Positions 25,498 through 35,759 of a DNA stretch of 64,000 nucleotides are shown here, in pieces. The DNA comes from Lycorma delicatula (Eukaryota > Arthropoda > Insecta > Hemiptera > Fulgoridae), in the NCBI RefSeq assembly GCF_047948215.1, contig NC_134456.1, positions 14,843,730 to 14,907,729 on the forward strand, in the 5' to 3' direction. The notes below the pieces were generated by a model. It saw nothing but the letters and a program-made list of their open reading frames with translations, was not told the origin of the DNA and did not search any database. Positions within the stretch are counted from its first letter, which is position 1. Every line of letters begins with the position of its first letter. The translations under genes and the position numbers were made by a program.

Positions 25498-27818
25498 CAC
25501 TGATAAATATAACTTTTGTTTTCTAACATGTGATACATGATTTTAATCTGTTTTTTGATCCTGAAAACGAATAATGAACTCAAAATCTTTCTATCACCCA
25601 CCATTTTTGAAAGTTTAAAATTGTAATTAAAGGATTTTTTTAAACATATAGTTGCAATTTAAAGCTCCTATATTGTATTTTGTTAGCTCAACTTTTATTA
25701 ACTTTGTTAACATAGTTTGTGAGCTATAGATAAACAATACTAGACAAAGAATTAAATCATATCAGAGTTAACGTATTATGACATCATATCTAATATTGAA
25801 GAGTGAACCTTCATGGACAAGATTAATCATGTATGTGTAGATCAAAACATGTAGCTGAAAACACAGCTGTGTTGTTTGTATTAAGCACTGGATTTAGGAA
25901 TGAATTAATTTTGTTCAGTCTTATTGCTATCTTAAATTTGTTAACAGTGCAGTGTCATAATGCCTCAAAATTGTGTAAATGATGTGAATGCCTTTTGTTA
26001 TGTATGTAGTGAGTTTACTTAAAATCAAGTAGAAAAAACATTAAACATTTAACTAAACAGGCATATCATTTGTACTTTCAGTGTAAAATCGGCGATCAGG
26101 ATAAGACGTAGGCTCCTCATATAGTATACACTAATTGTTCTGTATATTTAAGAGGATGGTTGAAAGGTACACGGAAGGCTTTGCCATCTGGCGTACCTAT
26201 GGTTTGGCATGAACCAAAGGATCATGTAACCGATAGCTACTTTTGTTTAACAAGTGTGTTTGGAATTTCTAAAAAATGTAAACATAGTGTAAAATATTCT
26301 TCATTGAAATCTGCAATCAGGTCTGAACCTAACAGTGAAATTATTCCAGTTCCTGAGCCACCTGTGAATGTATGTTTCAGAAACAGCGATGAAGAATCAG
26401 GGAGTACTAAAGAAGACAACAACAATGATTTTGATTTTGAATTCTTCCAATAAGCCACATCTTATATCACAAGGTAAATTAAATGACTTGGTTGCGGATT
26501 TAAATTTATCAAAAAATCAAGCTGAACAGTTAGGATCAAGACTGCAAGGTTGGAATTTATTTAAAAAAAATAAAAAAATTTAGGACTTTCAAATTCGACA
26601 AAAAGAACTTTCTCAGCACTTTATTGATGAAAATAATTGGTTTATTGCACAAATATTAAAAACAGATGTTGCACTTAGGACAAGTTCATAAACCTGAGAA
26701 CCGGCGCTTTTTCATAGATTCATCCAAGTATAGTTTAAAAGTTTACTACACGACAGTAACAAATATCCTTTGATACCAATCGCTTATAGTATTAATTTGA
26801 AAGAGACATATGATGTAATGAAAGACGTTCTTAAAAAAGTAAATAATGAAAAATATACCTGGAACATAAGTGATGATTTGAAAGTTATGGCTATTTTGTT
26901 AGGCATGCAGTTAGGCTATACTAAGTACATGTGTTTTCTTTGCAAATGGGACAGCCGAGCTAGGGATAAACATTATGTTACCAAAGAGTGGAAGAAACAA
27001 GACAACTTAACTTCAAATGGGAAAAATATTATTCATGAGCCCTTAGTTGAACCCAAAAAAATATTTTTACCCCGTCTCCATATCAGCTAGGACTAACAAA
27101 AAATTTTGTAAAAGTAATGAAGAAGCACAGTGCCAGATTTTTTTACATCAGTCAGAAATTTCCACATGTAAGCGAAGGAAAGATTAAAGAAGGAATATTT
27201 GTTGGTCCTCAAATAAGAGGGTTAGTCAAAGATTATGTATTTAAACTCAATGTTAAATAATGTAGAAAGTGCAGCTTGGGTTTCATTTAAAGATGTTTGC
27301 AAAACTTTTCTCGGCAAACAAAAATCCAACAATTACAATGATATTGTTAATCAACTTCTTACTTCATACAAAGCTATCGGATGTAATATGTCTTTGAAAA
27401 TACATTCCTCCATTCACATCTGGATTTTTTCCCGGACAACCTTGGAGATGTAAGTGACGAACACGGTGATGAACATTTCCACCAAGACATTTTGGTGATG
27501 AAAGCTGCTATAAAGGGAAATGGAACACTAACATGCTAGCCGATTACTGTTGGACATTAATTCGGAATGTGCCTGAGGCTATTTGTAAAAGAAAAGCATC
27601 AGTGAAATCATTCTAACACAGGTATGGCCGTGCAAAATTATAAATTTTACAGATTTTAACTATATTTTCCCTTAATTTTTTTTGAAGCGTAATTTATTTA
27701 AAACCAAGGGTGATAAGAGAGATTGTATTTACAGATCTGTAATGTACGAAAAATAGCAATTCAAGAAATGGTATCACACTTGGAGAAACATTAAAAAAAT
27801 TATTTCTGTCTATCAGTG
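25498..27818 (+). mobile_element. CACTG-ended DNA transposon inserted in the LINE
   Basis: A 2321-bp element with 8-bp perfect terminal inverted repeats CACTGATA...TATCAGTG, flanked by a 3-bp duplication TAA (25495-25497 and 27819-27821). With one TAA, the LINE reads straight through (EGTKI joined to IIDTCFE). CACT(A/G) ends with 3-bp duplications are the textbook mark of the EnSpm/CACTA branch of the CMC superfamily; assigning this element there is inference. It carries a degenerate gene in the same orientation. Confidence 0.85.
25961..27616 (+). pseudogene. Degenerate transposase-like gene of the CACTG element
   Basis: It begins MPQNCVNDVNAFCYVCSEFT (Cys pair, N-terminal) and continues YLRGWLKGTRKALPSGVPMV, HEPKDHVTDSYFCL and SAIRSEPNSEIIPVPEPP. 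The central part has SDDLKVMAILLGMQLGYTKY followed by MCFLCKWDSRARDKH, with an Asp then a C-x2-C then His arrangement resembling CMC-type DDE transposases. Later come FVGPQIRGLVKDYVF, YKAIGCNMSLKIH, HSHLDFFPDNLGDVSDEHG, FHQDI and ADYCWTLIRNVPEA. Several frameshifts and stops interrupt it. From memory the family recurs, usually unnamed, in arthropod genomes; the transposase role is inferred from the context. Confidence 0.8.
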
Positions 27819-28450
27819 TAATTATTGACACATGCTTTGAAATGTCTGAGGAAATTTTAGTTAATCATAGTGTCTGACAAGGATGCAGTCTTTCACCTAC
27901 TCTTTGTAATGTTTATATAAATTACACGATTAAAAGTCGGAAGGAACAAGTGGAATTAGGAATAAAATTAAAACTATTGGGATACTGTTGGCTGTGATGT
28001 TTGTAAATGACATAATTGTGTTACAGGAAAGTGAAGATAATTTGCAGAAAGGGCTGTAATTAAACTTCTTCAAACAGGCGAGCAGTATGGCCTGAATTTT
28101 TCTGTAAGACAAAGGTTATGGCTTTTAAAGGCAAGGAACCTGTTAGAAGTAAAATAGCATTATATAACAGACTGTTGGAGCAAGTACCTAATATACAATA
28201 TCTTGACCGATGTGACATATTAATATTTTTAATATGATAATATTATTATTGACATATTAATTAGTAATATGAAATATCAATATTTCTTACCAATATGAAC
28301 ATGATATATAAATAATAAGATTTATTGATTTTTTTTGTGTGTGGACTAATTCATAGAGCTTTTAAGAATTTTAAGAAGAAGGAGACTCGGCTACAATTTT
28401 ATAGAACAATGGCAGTGCCCTCTATCTTGAATGAGAGCACAAGACATGAG
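27819..28450 (+). mobile_element. LINE reverse transcriptase fragment, part 2
   Basis: Continues part 1 in frame: IIDTCFEMSEEILVNHSV, then QGCSLSPTLCNVYINYTI (RT block usually GVRQGCxLSPxLFNIY), KEQVELGIKLK, the decayed catalytic block (the YADD region is lost in frameshift near 28000), KVMAFKGKEPVRSKI and QVPNIQYLDRCDI. After an AT-rich micro-insertion (about 28220-28310) it ends with KETRLQFYRTMAVPSIL. Dead. Confidence 0.85.
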
Positions 28451-28663
28451 TCGTATCAAAGAGTATTTTACTGTATTTACCTTTTTAATAAAAATTAAAA
28501 AGAAAATTGTTTTTAGATAATAAAAAAAATTACGATTTTTAAAACAGATTAAAAAAGTATGTCGGATACTTTCAAAATTATAGAAGTATAAAAATAAATA
28601 AATTCAAAAATCATACAATAAATTAATTAAATATTTATCATATATAAAAGCAGAGTTACTTAC

Positions 28664-28772
28664 AACTAGCCAATGGAAGAACAGAACCAGACAGACCACC
28701 GTTTTTCAGTGTGTTGTCGTTTGACATTAGGGTGGACGGCACACTTGGCACATGAGGGTACGCAGTTGGCAT
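28664..28772 (-). CDS. jub: Candidate first coding exon of the Ajuba-like gene (short N terminus)
   Basis: The minus strand reads 36 codons plus one base from the ATG at 28772-28770: MPTAYPHVPSVPS..., Pro/Ser-rich, ending GSVLPLAS plus T. A strong donor (T|GTAAGT) follows, with the intron starting at 28663. The leftover T joins the GT that opens the LIM1 exon to make TGT (Cys), so the frame continues directly into ICHTCG. An in-frame TAG about 30 nt before the ATG argues that translation starts here if this is a 5' exon. No coiled coil, membrane segment or known motif is visible. Alternatively it is an internal exon of a longer PreLIM isoform, or a chance ORF beside a GTAAGT. The phase match and composition favour a real exon; transcript data would settle it. 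Confidence 0.5.
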
Positions 28773-29894
28773 TGAACAAATTTTATTAAATATATTTAGC
28801 TAATCGGCATAATCTCACAATAGCACTACACAACACTATTTTAAGTAAAACTGATCAACACTGCTATTTATCTTACATAAACTATTTATCACAAGTATAA
28901 ATATGCTGCTACAATTTATCACTAATAACATTCACTGTACTTCATCATCAATAAAAATTCAGGATTTATTCACATCTTGTTTATTTCTATATTCAAAAAA
29001 TAATTCACTTTAGAAAATTTATATATACACAAAACTTTAATCTAATTTTTTTTTTTTATTATTTAAAAAGGAATAAAAAATTGACAAAATCTACATACTA
29101 CTTAACATAAAATAAATAATTGCTATTTCACTTCATTAAAGAAAATATAATTACTTATTAATTTACAATTGACATTTTTATTCAACAGAATTAAGTTTAA
29201 CAGACCAATTTATATAATTTTCAAAATATCTTTTCAAACTTAAAAAAAAAAAAATATATAGTTATGGGGTTTAATCAAATTAATATAAAAGACTTTGATA
29301 TTTAAAACTTTAAAAAATCTACGTTAAGCAATCTATAAATTACAATGAATATAATTTTTGAATGCACAAACAAAGCTGTTTCTTGAATGAGGAAATTCAT
29401 TAAAATACAATCATCATCCAGATGTTAACAAAAGGGAAACAAACTGACCTCTTCAAACTATAACCCTGTATGATTCAGTGTTGCCAAAGAAGTTTATTAC
29501 AAGTAACAGCAACAAAGATGGCAATAACAAACTGCCTATAAAAATAAGTTTCAGAGTTATATAATCAGCAGCATTCAAGTTCTCCTGACACAATAATTAA
29601 AAAAAGATTATCACGATCAATGTGTGTGTACTCTTAAGAATCAAAATGCATTTACTTATGTATAGACAAGTTTTGTAAATAATATTTAAAATACTTTTTT
29701 TTTTAATAAAACGTTTGTGGAACTGACTGCTATTCTTATAAGCCAACTAACAGGACAAATTAAAAATGTACCCAACAACATTTAACTCTATGACATACAG
29801 ATACCAGCCAGTCTAAGCAGGGTCTGAAATGATTTATAGTACATTCAAGCCAAGTTGTCAGCAATTTATTAAGCGTATTGTTACACTCCAGGGA
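28773..29894. other. CpG-poor AT-rich stretch upstream of the candidate first exon
   Basis: No recognisable coding sequence. It would hold 5' UTR, promoter or further intron of the jub-like gene. Confidence 0.5.
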
Positions 29895-31169
29895 TACGAG
29901 GTCTGTTGAGAAAATAGCTGTACTTCAATTTTTTCATCTTTATTTTTAATTTTGCAGATTAGTGGTCCTTGTCCCCTACAAAGTACTCACCTTCCCTACT
30001 CACACTTTTCCCAGCAGTGTTTCCACTTCACGAAGCAGTTCTGAATAGCTTCATTAGAAATGGTCTTCAAGGTCCATGATGAATTTGCTTTAATGTCATC
30101 AAAAGTCTCAAAACAGCATCCTTTCATCACGGACTTTAATTTCTGAATAAAAAAAGATCACAAGGAGCCAGGTCTGGCGAGTAAGAAGACTGAGGGAGGG
30201 CAGTCATCTGATTTCGGCACAAAACTGATGAACTGACAAAGCTGAGTAAGCAGCGCATTGTCATGGTGAAGGAATAATGAGTTGTCTCGCCACAACTCTG
30301 GTCTCTTTTTGTGCATTTTTTCACATAACAATTGTAAAACACCTTGATAGTACACACAGTTCAATGTTTCACCTTGAGGCACGAATTCAGATGCACAATT
30401 CCATTAAAATCGAAAAAACAGAGAGCATTACTTTGACAACGGATTGAGACTGACGTGCTTTCTTTGCTGATCCATTGGGATGATTGAACTTTTGTCTCAA
30501 TATTGTAGCAGTAATCCCAGCTTTTGTCTTACATTATGCCGCTTTGCATAATTGTTTTATCGTCATCGGCTTGTTCAAGAAGTTGCCGACAAACGTCCAC
30601 TCAATGTTCTTCCTACTGTTCGGTCATCAAACGAGGAACAAACTTTGCTGCAACTGCATGCATGTTCGAATTTTAAGTCAAAATGTCGGCATGATCCAAT
30701 CGAGATGCTAATCTCTTCTGCAAGTTCTCTGACAGTCAATCGGCGATTTACACGCACCAGATCGTTGATTTTCTGAACGCGGGTGTCTTCAGTTGAAGTC
30801 GAAGGGCTTTCTGGTCAAGTGTCATCTTCAATTGACTAACGACCCCTTTTAAACCGTGAAAACTGTTCGCAACATTGCGTCAACCCAGAGCATCACTTTT
30901 GTAAGCTTGCTTTAAAAGTTGAAACGATTCTGTGAAAGTTTTCTCCAGTTTCACGCAAAATTTTACATTGTAACGTTGCTCCCGAAAGTAGCACATTACA
31001 ATAATACCTTCTAACACTTAAATACAAAATCTAAACGAGATATCAACAATCCAAGAACATGTGGTTACAGAGGAGGTTGTGGAACACAATGCTGCCAACC
31101 GCACGTCACTAAATATCTCCGTTGGCGCGTAATTAACAATGTTCGGTTAATTTCTGAACAGACCTCGTA
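29895..31169 (-). mobile_element. mariner element, minus strand
   Basis: About 1.27 kb with TA at both ends. Inward ends match: TACGAGGTCTGTTGAGAAAAT (left) and TACGAGGTCTGTTCAGAAATT (right). These differ in sequence from the mariner at 3591, so it is another lineage. CpG is more frequent here than in the flanking CpG-poor DNA, which suggests a later arrival. Confidence 0.92.
29959..30996 (-). pseudogene. mariner transposase pseudogene
   Basis: Starts MCYFREQRYNVKFCVKLEKT (HTH region), then ESFQLLKQAY, DHRRMTISISIG-like text, MTEQEEH and SQWISKES. The catalytic part has SFTMTM/HHDNA in alternate frames (30241-30290) and SSYSPDLAPCDLFLF, where the usual ADFFLF is CDLFLF. It ends in GKSVSREGEYFVGDKDH. 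Frameshifts between overlapping frames and internal stops show decay. Confidence 0.88.
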
Positions 31170-32170
31170 TATTAGAATATCTGTTCACAGGTGTGTGTTA
31201 AAAATTATTAAGTGCAATCTACTGCAAGGTGCAGGTATTTATTAAAACACTAATTATTAAAACCAGTTAATATTGTAACAGATAGAGAAAGTTTTACGGA
31301 TTACATTTATTAAGAAAAGGGAAAAATCATTATAAATATGATGAAATATCATATATTATAAAAGCATCAGATTGGACCGCATGAGGTCTGCATGCAGACT
31401 GCATGGAATATGTAGACAGAGACGTAGGAGAAGGGTAGGAAATAGAAAGAACAGGTTGAGGAAGAGGATGATGAACAAAAAAGTAAAGAATATTGAGGGA
31501 ATGTATGTATACAATAAAACCGCATAAAAAAAAGCAAAAATTAAATTACATTAATCACAAAAAAGAGTAATTCTCATTTTACGCTGGTACAGTAGTAAAA
31601 GAAAATAATGTACATTATAAAAAGGGTAAAAGCATTCTCCCACTGTCTCTTACTACATACGTACTAGGTCGCTCAGTGGAACACGACAATTTATAAATAA
31701 ACATACACGCACCGTACGAACGCACGTATACGAGGCGAAAGAACATATTACAGACCGATGCAACGCGGTGGGCTAACAACCAACTACACAACAGTACAAG
31801 TTAATAATGGATTACGTGCAATCTATACAGTAATTCGTACGCGCTATTAAACGTTCTGTATGCTCCTTCATACTAAAATTTTCGGCTAACTTCAACAAAA
31901 TATAACAGAAAAATGTTATTCAATCATTTAGTTTTATTAATTAAACCGTATCAAAAATAAATTATAAGACCACAACTTTTAGTAAACGAAAAGAACAGAT
32001 AGTAAAATATTACGAATATTAATATTAGCGCAGGAATGTAAGCAAACAGACTGTACCTATATTAAGAAAACGAACGTACCACGTACATAATCTTTTCTTT
32101 TTCGAACTGTAATAAACGATAAGAATGCAAAGTGGTCTTTTAGCCCACAATCGTTTGATAATTCTGCTGT
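31170..32170. promoter_or_regulatory. CpG transition zone, candidate 5' region of the jub-like gene
   Basis: CpG is sparse to about 31.4 kb and becomes frequent by 31.65 kb (for example TACGTACTAGGTCGCTC and CGCACCGTACGAACGCACG at about 31660-31720). In many insects methylated gene bodies lose CpG while promoters and intergenic DNA keep it, so a minus-strand start near or just upstream of this step is plausible. No TATA box or initiator was identified with confidence. A 14-bp perfect palindrome lies at 31386-31399. Confidence 0.35.
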
Positions 32171-32185
32171 AGATACAGCGCACAT

Positions 32186-32466
32186 AACCCACCGGGTTGG
32201 TCTAGCGGTTAACGCATCGTCCCAAATCAGCTGATTTGGAAGTCGAGAGTTACAGCGTTCAAGTCCTAGTAAAGCCAGTTATTTTTACACGGATTTAAAT
32301 ACTAGATCGTGGATACCGGTGTTCTTTGGCGGTTGGGTTTCAATTAACCACACGTGGTTGAACTGAGACTGTACAAGATTACACTTCATTTACACTCATA
32401 CATAAATCATCCTCTGAAGAATTATTCTAAACGGTAGTTACCGGAGGCTAAACAGGAAAAAGAAGA
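32186..32466 (+). mobile_element. tRNA-derived SINE with target-site duplication
   Basis: Same family as 2427-2720: CCACCGGGTTGGTCTAGCGG head (A box), GTTCAAGTCCTAGTAAAG (B box), CTAGATCGTGGATACCGGTG body, and a CGGAGGCTAAACAGG end with an A-rich tail. Flanked by a 15-bp duplication with a single C/T difference (32171-32185 and 32467-32481). Confidence 0.93.
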
Positions 32467-32481
32467 AGATACAGTGCACAT

Positions 32482-33724
32482 CGATATCATCCATCACACA
32501 CTCTCTTGTATAGGAAACTTCTCAATTCGACCGGTTTTTTTATCTATCCGACTGATTTTTATTATTCTTTTTTTTATTTATAGGAAAATTTTAGCCGGTT
32601 GTCAGTCCCGTTGTAATTTTTTTCTTTTTGAGAAAAGTAGACGTGGCTTAGTCAAGGAAAAGTTGAATTGCCAACATAGACGATTTGAAGATAATTTTTT
32701 GTTACCATTATTCCTTGATAATATAATTTTTTAAATAACAGCTGACGGCCTGAACTCGATATAAAAACTATTTTCACTGGAATATTCAAGAAAATTAGTT
32801 TGAAAACATAGGGAAAATAATATTTAGTCTCGCATTCTAGAAAGTTTTAATTATTGATGGGCGTCTATGTTATTTCTTTGCATTTCTTTCTTATTATCAC
32901 GAGGCAAGATTTTTCGCCTTTTTGTTTCTTGAGAACGGTTTTATTCTTACGGACATACCTTTTTGACTTATATTAAAAAAAAAAACAAAAATAACACACA
33001 TTTAGATTTATTACAACCGACTTTAAAACGAAACCAATTTAATAAAAAGTAACTAATAATTGTTTTTCAAATCTACTTTCTACCAAATTAGAAGTTAGTA
33101 AATTGTTTGATGACGTTTTTAATTTGCCGACAATTTAAAAACGTAGAAATTTAAATTAATAAAAAACGTTTAATTTTTAGTCAGTTTTATCGTTATTTAC
33201 TAATGACAAAAGACTCGTGTCATCTGGAACGCGAAAATAACCGTACGTAAAACAAAATAACAAAAAATACTAAACAAATATTGAAGAAGTTGTATTTAGT
33301 AATAGTATATACGTGTAAAAGTTTGTAAAGTGACTTACCAAAAAAAAAAAAGTAAAAAATAAATAAGACGAACTACTCACAAAAATACAATATAACAGAA
33401 CATATAATTGATCACGAAATGAGCAAGCATTCTTAATTTAAACGACTAACAACATAGAAGAATTACGTATAATTATAATTGTGTCATATCCATTCTGAAC
33501 CCTCCTTTCACAGTCGTTTAACCGATGCAGCGCCTACGTCACTCCATGCATAGAATGTAATAAACGTAAACGCGAACATCACTAACGCCCCATTATACTA
33601 CAATAAACTACACGTTTCATACATACTATACATGCCGTATAAACATGTACTCCATATGCGTATACAAACAATATAAAGTTAAGAAATACTTATACGACCT
33701 TTACTCCCCGCTTTATAAAGGTGG
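32482..33724. other. Intergenic stretch, CpG-rich relative to the left half
   Basis: No gene, repeat boundary or element recognised. The 86-codon ORF at 32474-32734 overlaps the SINE flank and shows no family signature. Confidence 0.45.
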
Positions 33725-34658
33725 TAAAAAAGTGACGCAATCTTATGGGAAAACGAGCGAGTATAACAGCTGTTGAAAGCGGCCTCCACATAATACGACG
33801 ACATTGCACGCTCTTAAATACATTTTATAACGTTTGTCGAGGAATTGCAGCGACACATCGTTCAATTTCACTCTGCAATTCTGGAACGGTGTGAGGATGA
33901 GTTTTTTAAGCGGCAGCCTTAAGATATTCCCACAAAAAAAAATCAGGAGACCGAGGGGGCCACAACCCCTTCGAAATCACTTGTCCGTGAAACGCCCATC
34001 CAAGAAAGTCATACTGTTGTCTGTACGACTCGTAGCATCGATCTGCTGAAACCGCGTGTACTCTAGTCGATTTGCAGGTGTATCGTTTACAAATTGTTGC
34101 ACCATCTGTATGTAGCGCTCACTGTTCGCTTGCCGGGAAAGAATGTAGTGAAGATTCGCCGACGTTAGATTGCGCACCAAACACCCACTTTTTGTCCGTA
34201 CAGAGGAGACTCGTGCAGCCGATGTGGATTTTCCGTACACCAAACGCGTGAATTCTGTGCATTCGCGTATCCATCAAGGTGGAACCGCGCCTCGTCAGAC
34301 CAAAACCGATCGTCGAGTTCTTCTCCATCCGGCGTTAGCGATGACATGAACCGCTGACAGACAGCTACCCGTTTTCCTGTGTCTGTAGGGAATAATTCGT
34401 GAACAACACGAATTCTGTACGGAAACGTCTTTAAACGCTTGCGCAATGCCGTGCGGGTACTACCGACGGAAACAGACTGGCTAGATAGGCGTCGCACAGA
34501 CTTCTTGGGACTAACAGAATACGTACCCGTCGATCAACTTTTCTGGTGTTAGCACTTCCGGTCGACCGCTTTTGACTGCATCTGCCACATTCCCTGTCTC
34601 TTGGAACTCGTGGACAAAAAAAGGAAACGTTCTTCCTTAAGGTCGCGTCACTTTTTGA
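33725..34658 (-). mobile_element. IS630/Tc1-mariner-related transposon, minus strand
   Basis: Short terminal inverted repeat AAAAAGTGACGC at the left (about 33727-33738), with its complement GCGTCACTTTTT at the right (about 34645-34656). TA adjoins the left end. About 0.93 kb; boundaries approximate. It contains a transposase of the kind usually labelled Tc3-like in insects. Confidence 0.75.
33760..34640 (-). pseudogene. IS630/Tc3-like transposase pseudogene
   Basis: Order on the minus strand: FVHEFQETGNVADAVKSGRP (HTH end), SVRRLSSQSVSVGSTRTALR, DRFWSDEARFHLDGYANAQN (first catalytic Asp), VWCTENPH and VGVWCAI. Then SANLHYILSRQANSERYIQM and MVQQFVNDTPANRL, and FQQIDATSRT where the family has FQQDGATSHT, so the second Asp is shifted or lost. 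MTFLDGRFTDK follows and the C terminus (LWEYLK-type text near 33930) is frameshifted. The 110-codon stretch at 34165-34497 is the best preserved. Confidence 0.87.
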
Positions 34659-35750
34659 ACGTTGTATTTAATTAATTGTTTTAATTATTTTATTTTGCGA
34701 TACTTATTTTTCTTGAAATATATACTCAAGCAAACTTATTTAATAATAAAATTTTACAGATCAATCTCCTGAATTACATAAATTTCTTCTACGCTTAGGA
34801 TCTGCTAATATTCTAAAATCCAGATACACAATGTTCCGAAATATACAGTAATGCGACGCTAATTACTCAAGTACGCTATTACAATCTAAAATAAGATTAT
34901 ATATAATTTTTTATTCTAATCGACCGACAGGATTACTAATTCGGATTAATAAAATATTAACAGAACGTACCCGACACAAATAAAAGCGTACCAAACTCAT
35001 CGGCCTATTTTGAGTTATCGCCAGTAAAATGTCTCAGTAGTGATACAATCACGAACAAATTAATTATTTGTTACATTTTTTTAAAGTTTAAACCGAATTG
35101 AAAATATTGTTACGTAATGCGAGATTACGTTACCGAATTAACCGACACGCATTCTTCCTTTTACTCGATGAAGATTTTTGAATAAGTTACTTCATTACAA
35201 GAATTATTTGGATCGCCCAAATTAAATTACCGATAAGTAGAGTATCGCTACAATCCTAAAACTGCCTCGAACGCTTGAAAAGGTGCGAGCAACATAGGTG
35301 AACATTGTCAGGAGTGCTTTGAAACGCTTCTAATGAAGTTAATTTTCTTAAATCACCCTTCTTCTGAAAACAAGAACAAGGTTGTCCTTTTTCATCATAA
35401 TCCCTTCGTCTTCTTTCGCAGTCAGGTTCTTACGAACGTATTCAAGATTTTCACAATTTGAAGCCGGTAAATACATCCTTGGTATCGTAAAGCGGGAGAA
35501 GAACTTGGCCTGTGAATGCGTTAAAGAGACCGTCGTTCTCTGTCCGGTGTCTAAGGTTTTATTGTGTCGCATCGGAAAGGATTAGAAACCCGAATTAAAT
35601 TTATAAGCACCTCAGCCCCAACGTTTGAACATGTATCGCGGGTCTTTTTGTACAGCCACCGAACAGATCTGTAAACAAGGATAACTTTATCAAATCGTAC
35701 AAATGCCAATAACTGTCCTCACATCCTGGATCCGATGAGCGCCCAGAAAA
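34659..35750. other. Intergenic stretch with an unexplained ORF
   Basis: The minus-strand ORF at 35348-35572 (74 codons) contains HSQAKFFSRFTIPRMYLPAS and LTAKEDEGIMMKKDNLVLVF. It looks more protein-like than its surroundings but matches no family I can name, and it lies just past the 3' end of a LINE fragment. Otherwise nothing is recognised. Confidence 0.35.
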
Positions 35751-35759
35751 AAATCACAG

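Larger units (their letters stand above)
21987..28663 (-). other. Large intron upstream of LIM1
   Basis: About 6.7 kb if the candidate first exon is right. The part 22000-24800 is AT-rich with no recognisable gene or element. The part 24820-28450 is filled by a LINE in the opposite orientation to the host gene, itself split by a DNA transposon. The exon at 28664 lies only about 200 nt beyond the LINE remnant. Confidence 0.6.
1..28772 (-). other. jub: Ajuba-family LIM gene, partial gene model (minus strand)
   Basis: Gene span covering four proposed coding exons: 28772-28664 (candidate first exon), 21986-21817, 18207-18145 and 15286-15156. Introns are about 6.7, 3.6 and 2.9 kb, and the last runs off the window. 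Ajuba proteins are cytoplasmic/nuclear adaptors of adherens junctions that bind and restrain Warts/LATS in the Hippo pathway; they carry an N-terminal PreLIM region and three C-terminal LIM domains. LIM1 and LIM2 are visible here. I looked for a LIM3 exon on the minus strand below 15156 and found none, so it is probably outside the window. The long PreLIM region typical of the family was not found; it may be coded upstream in unrecognised exons or be absent from this isoform. Confidence 0.85.
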
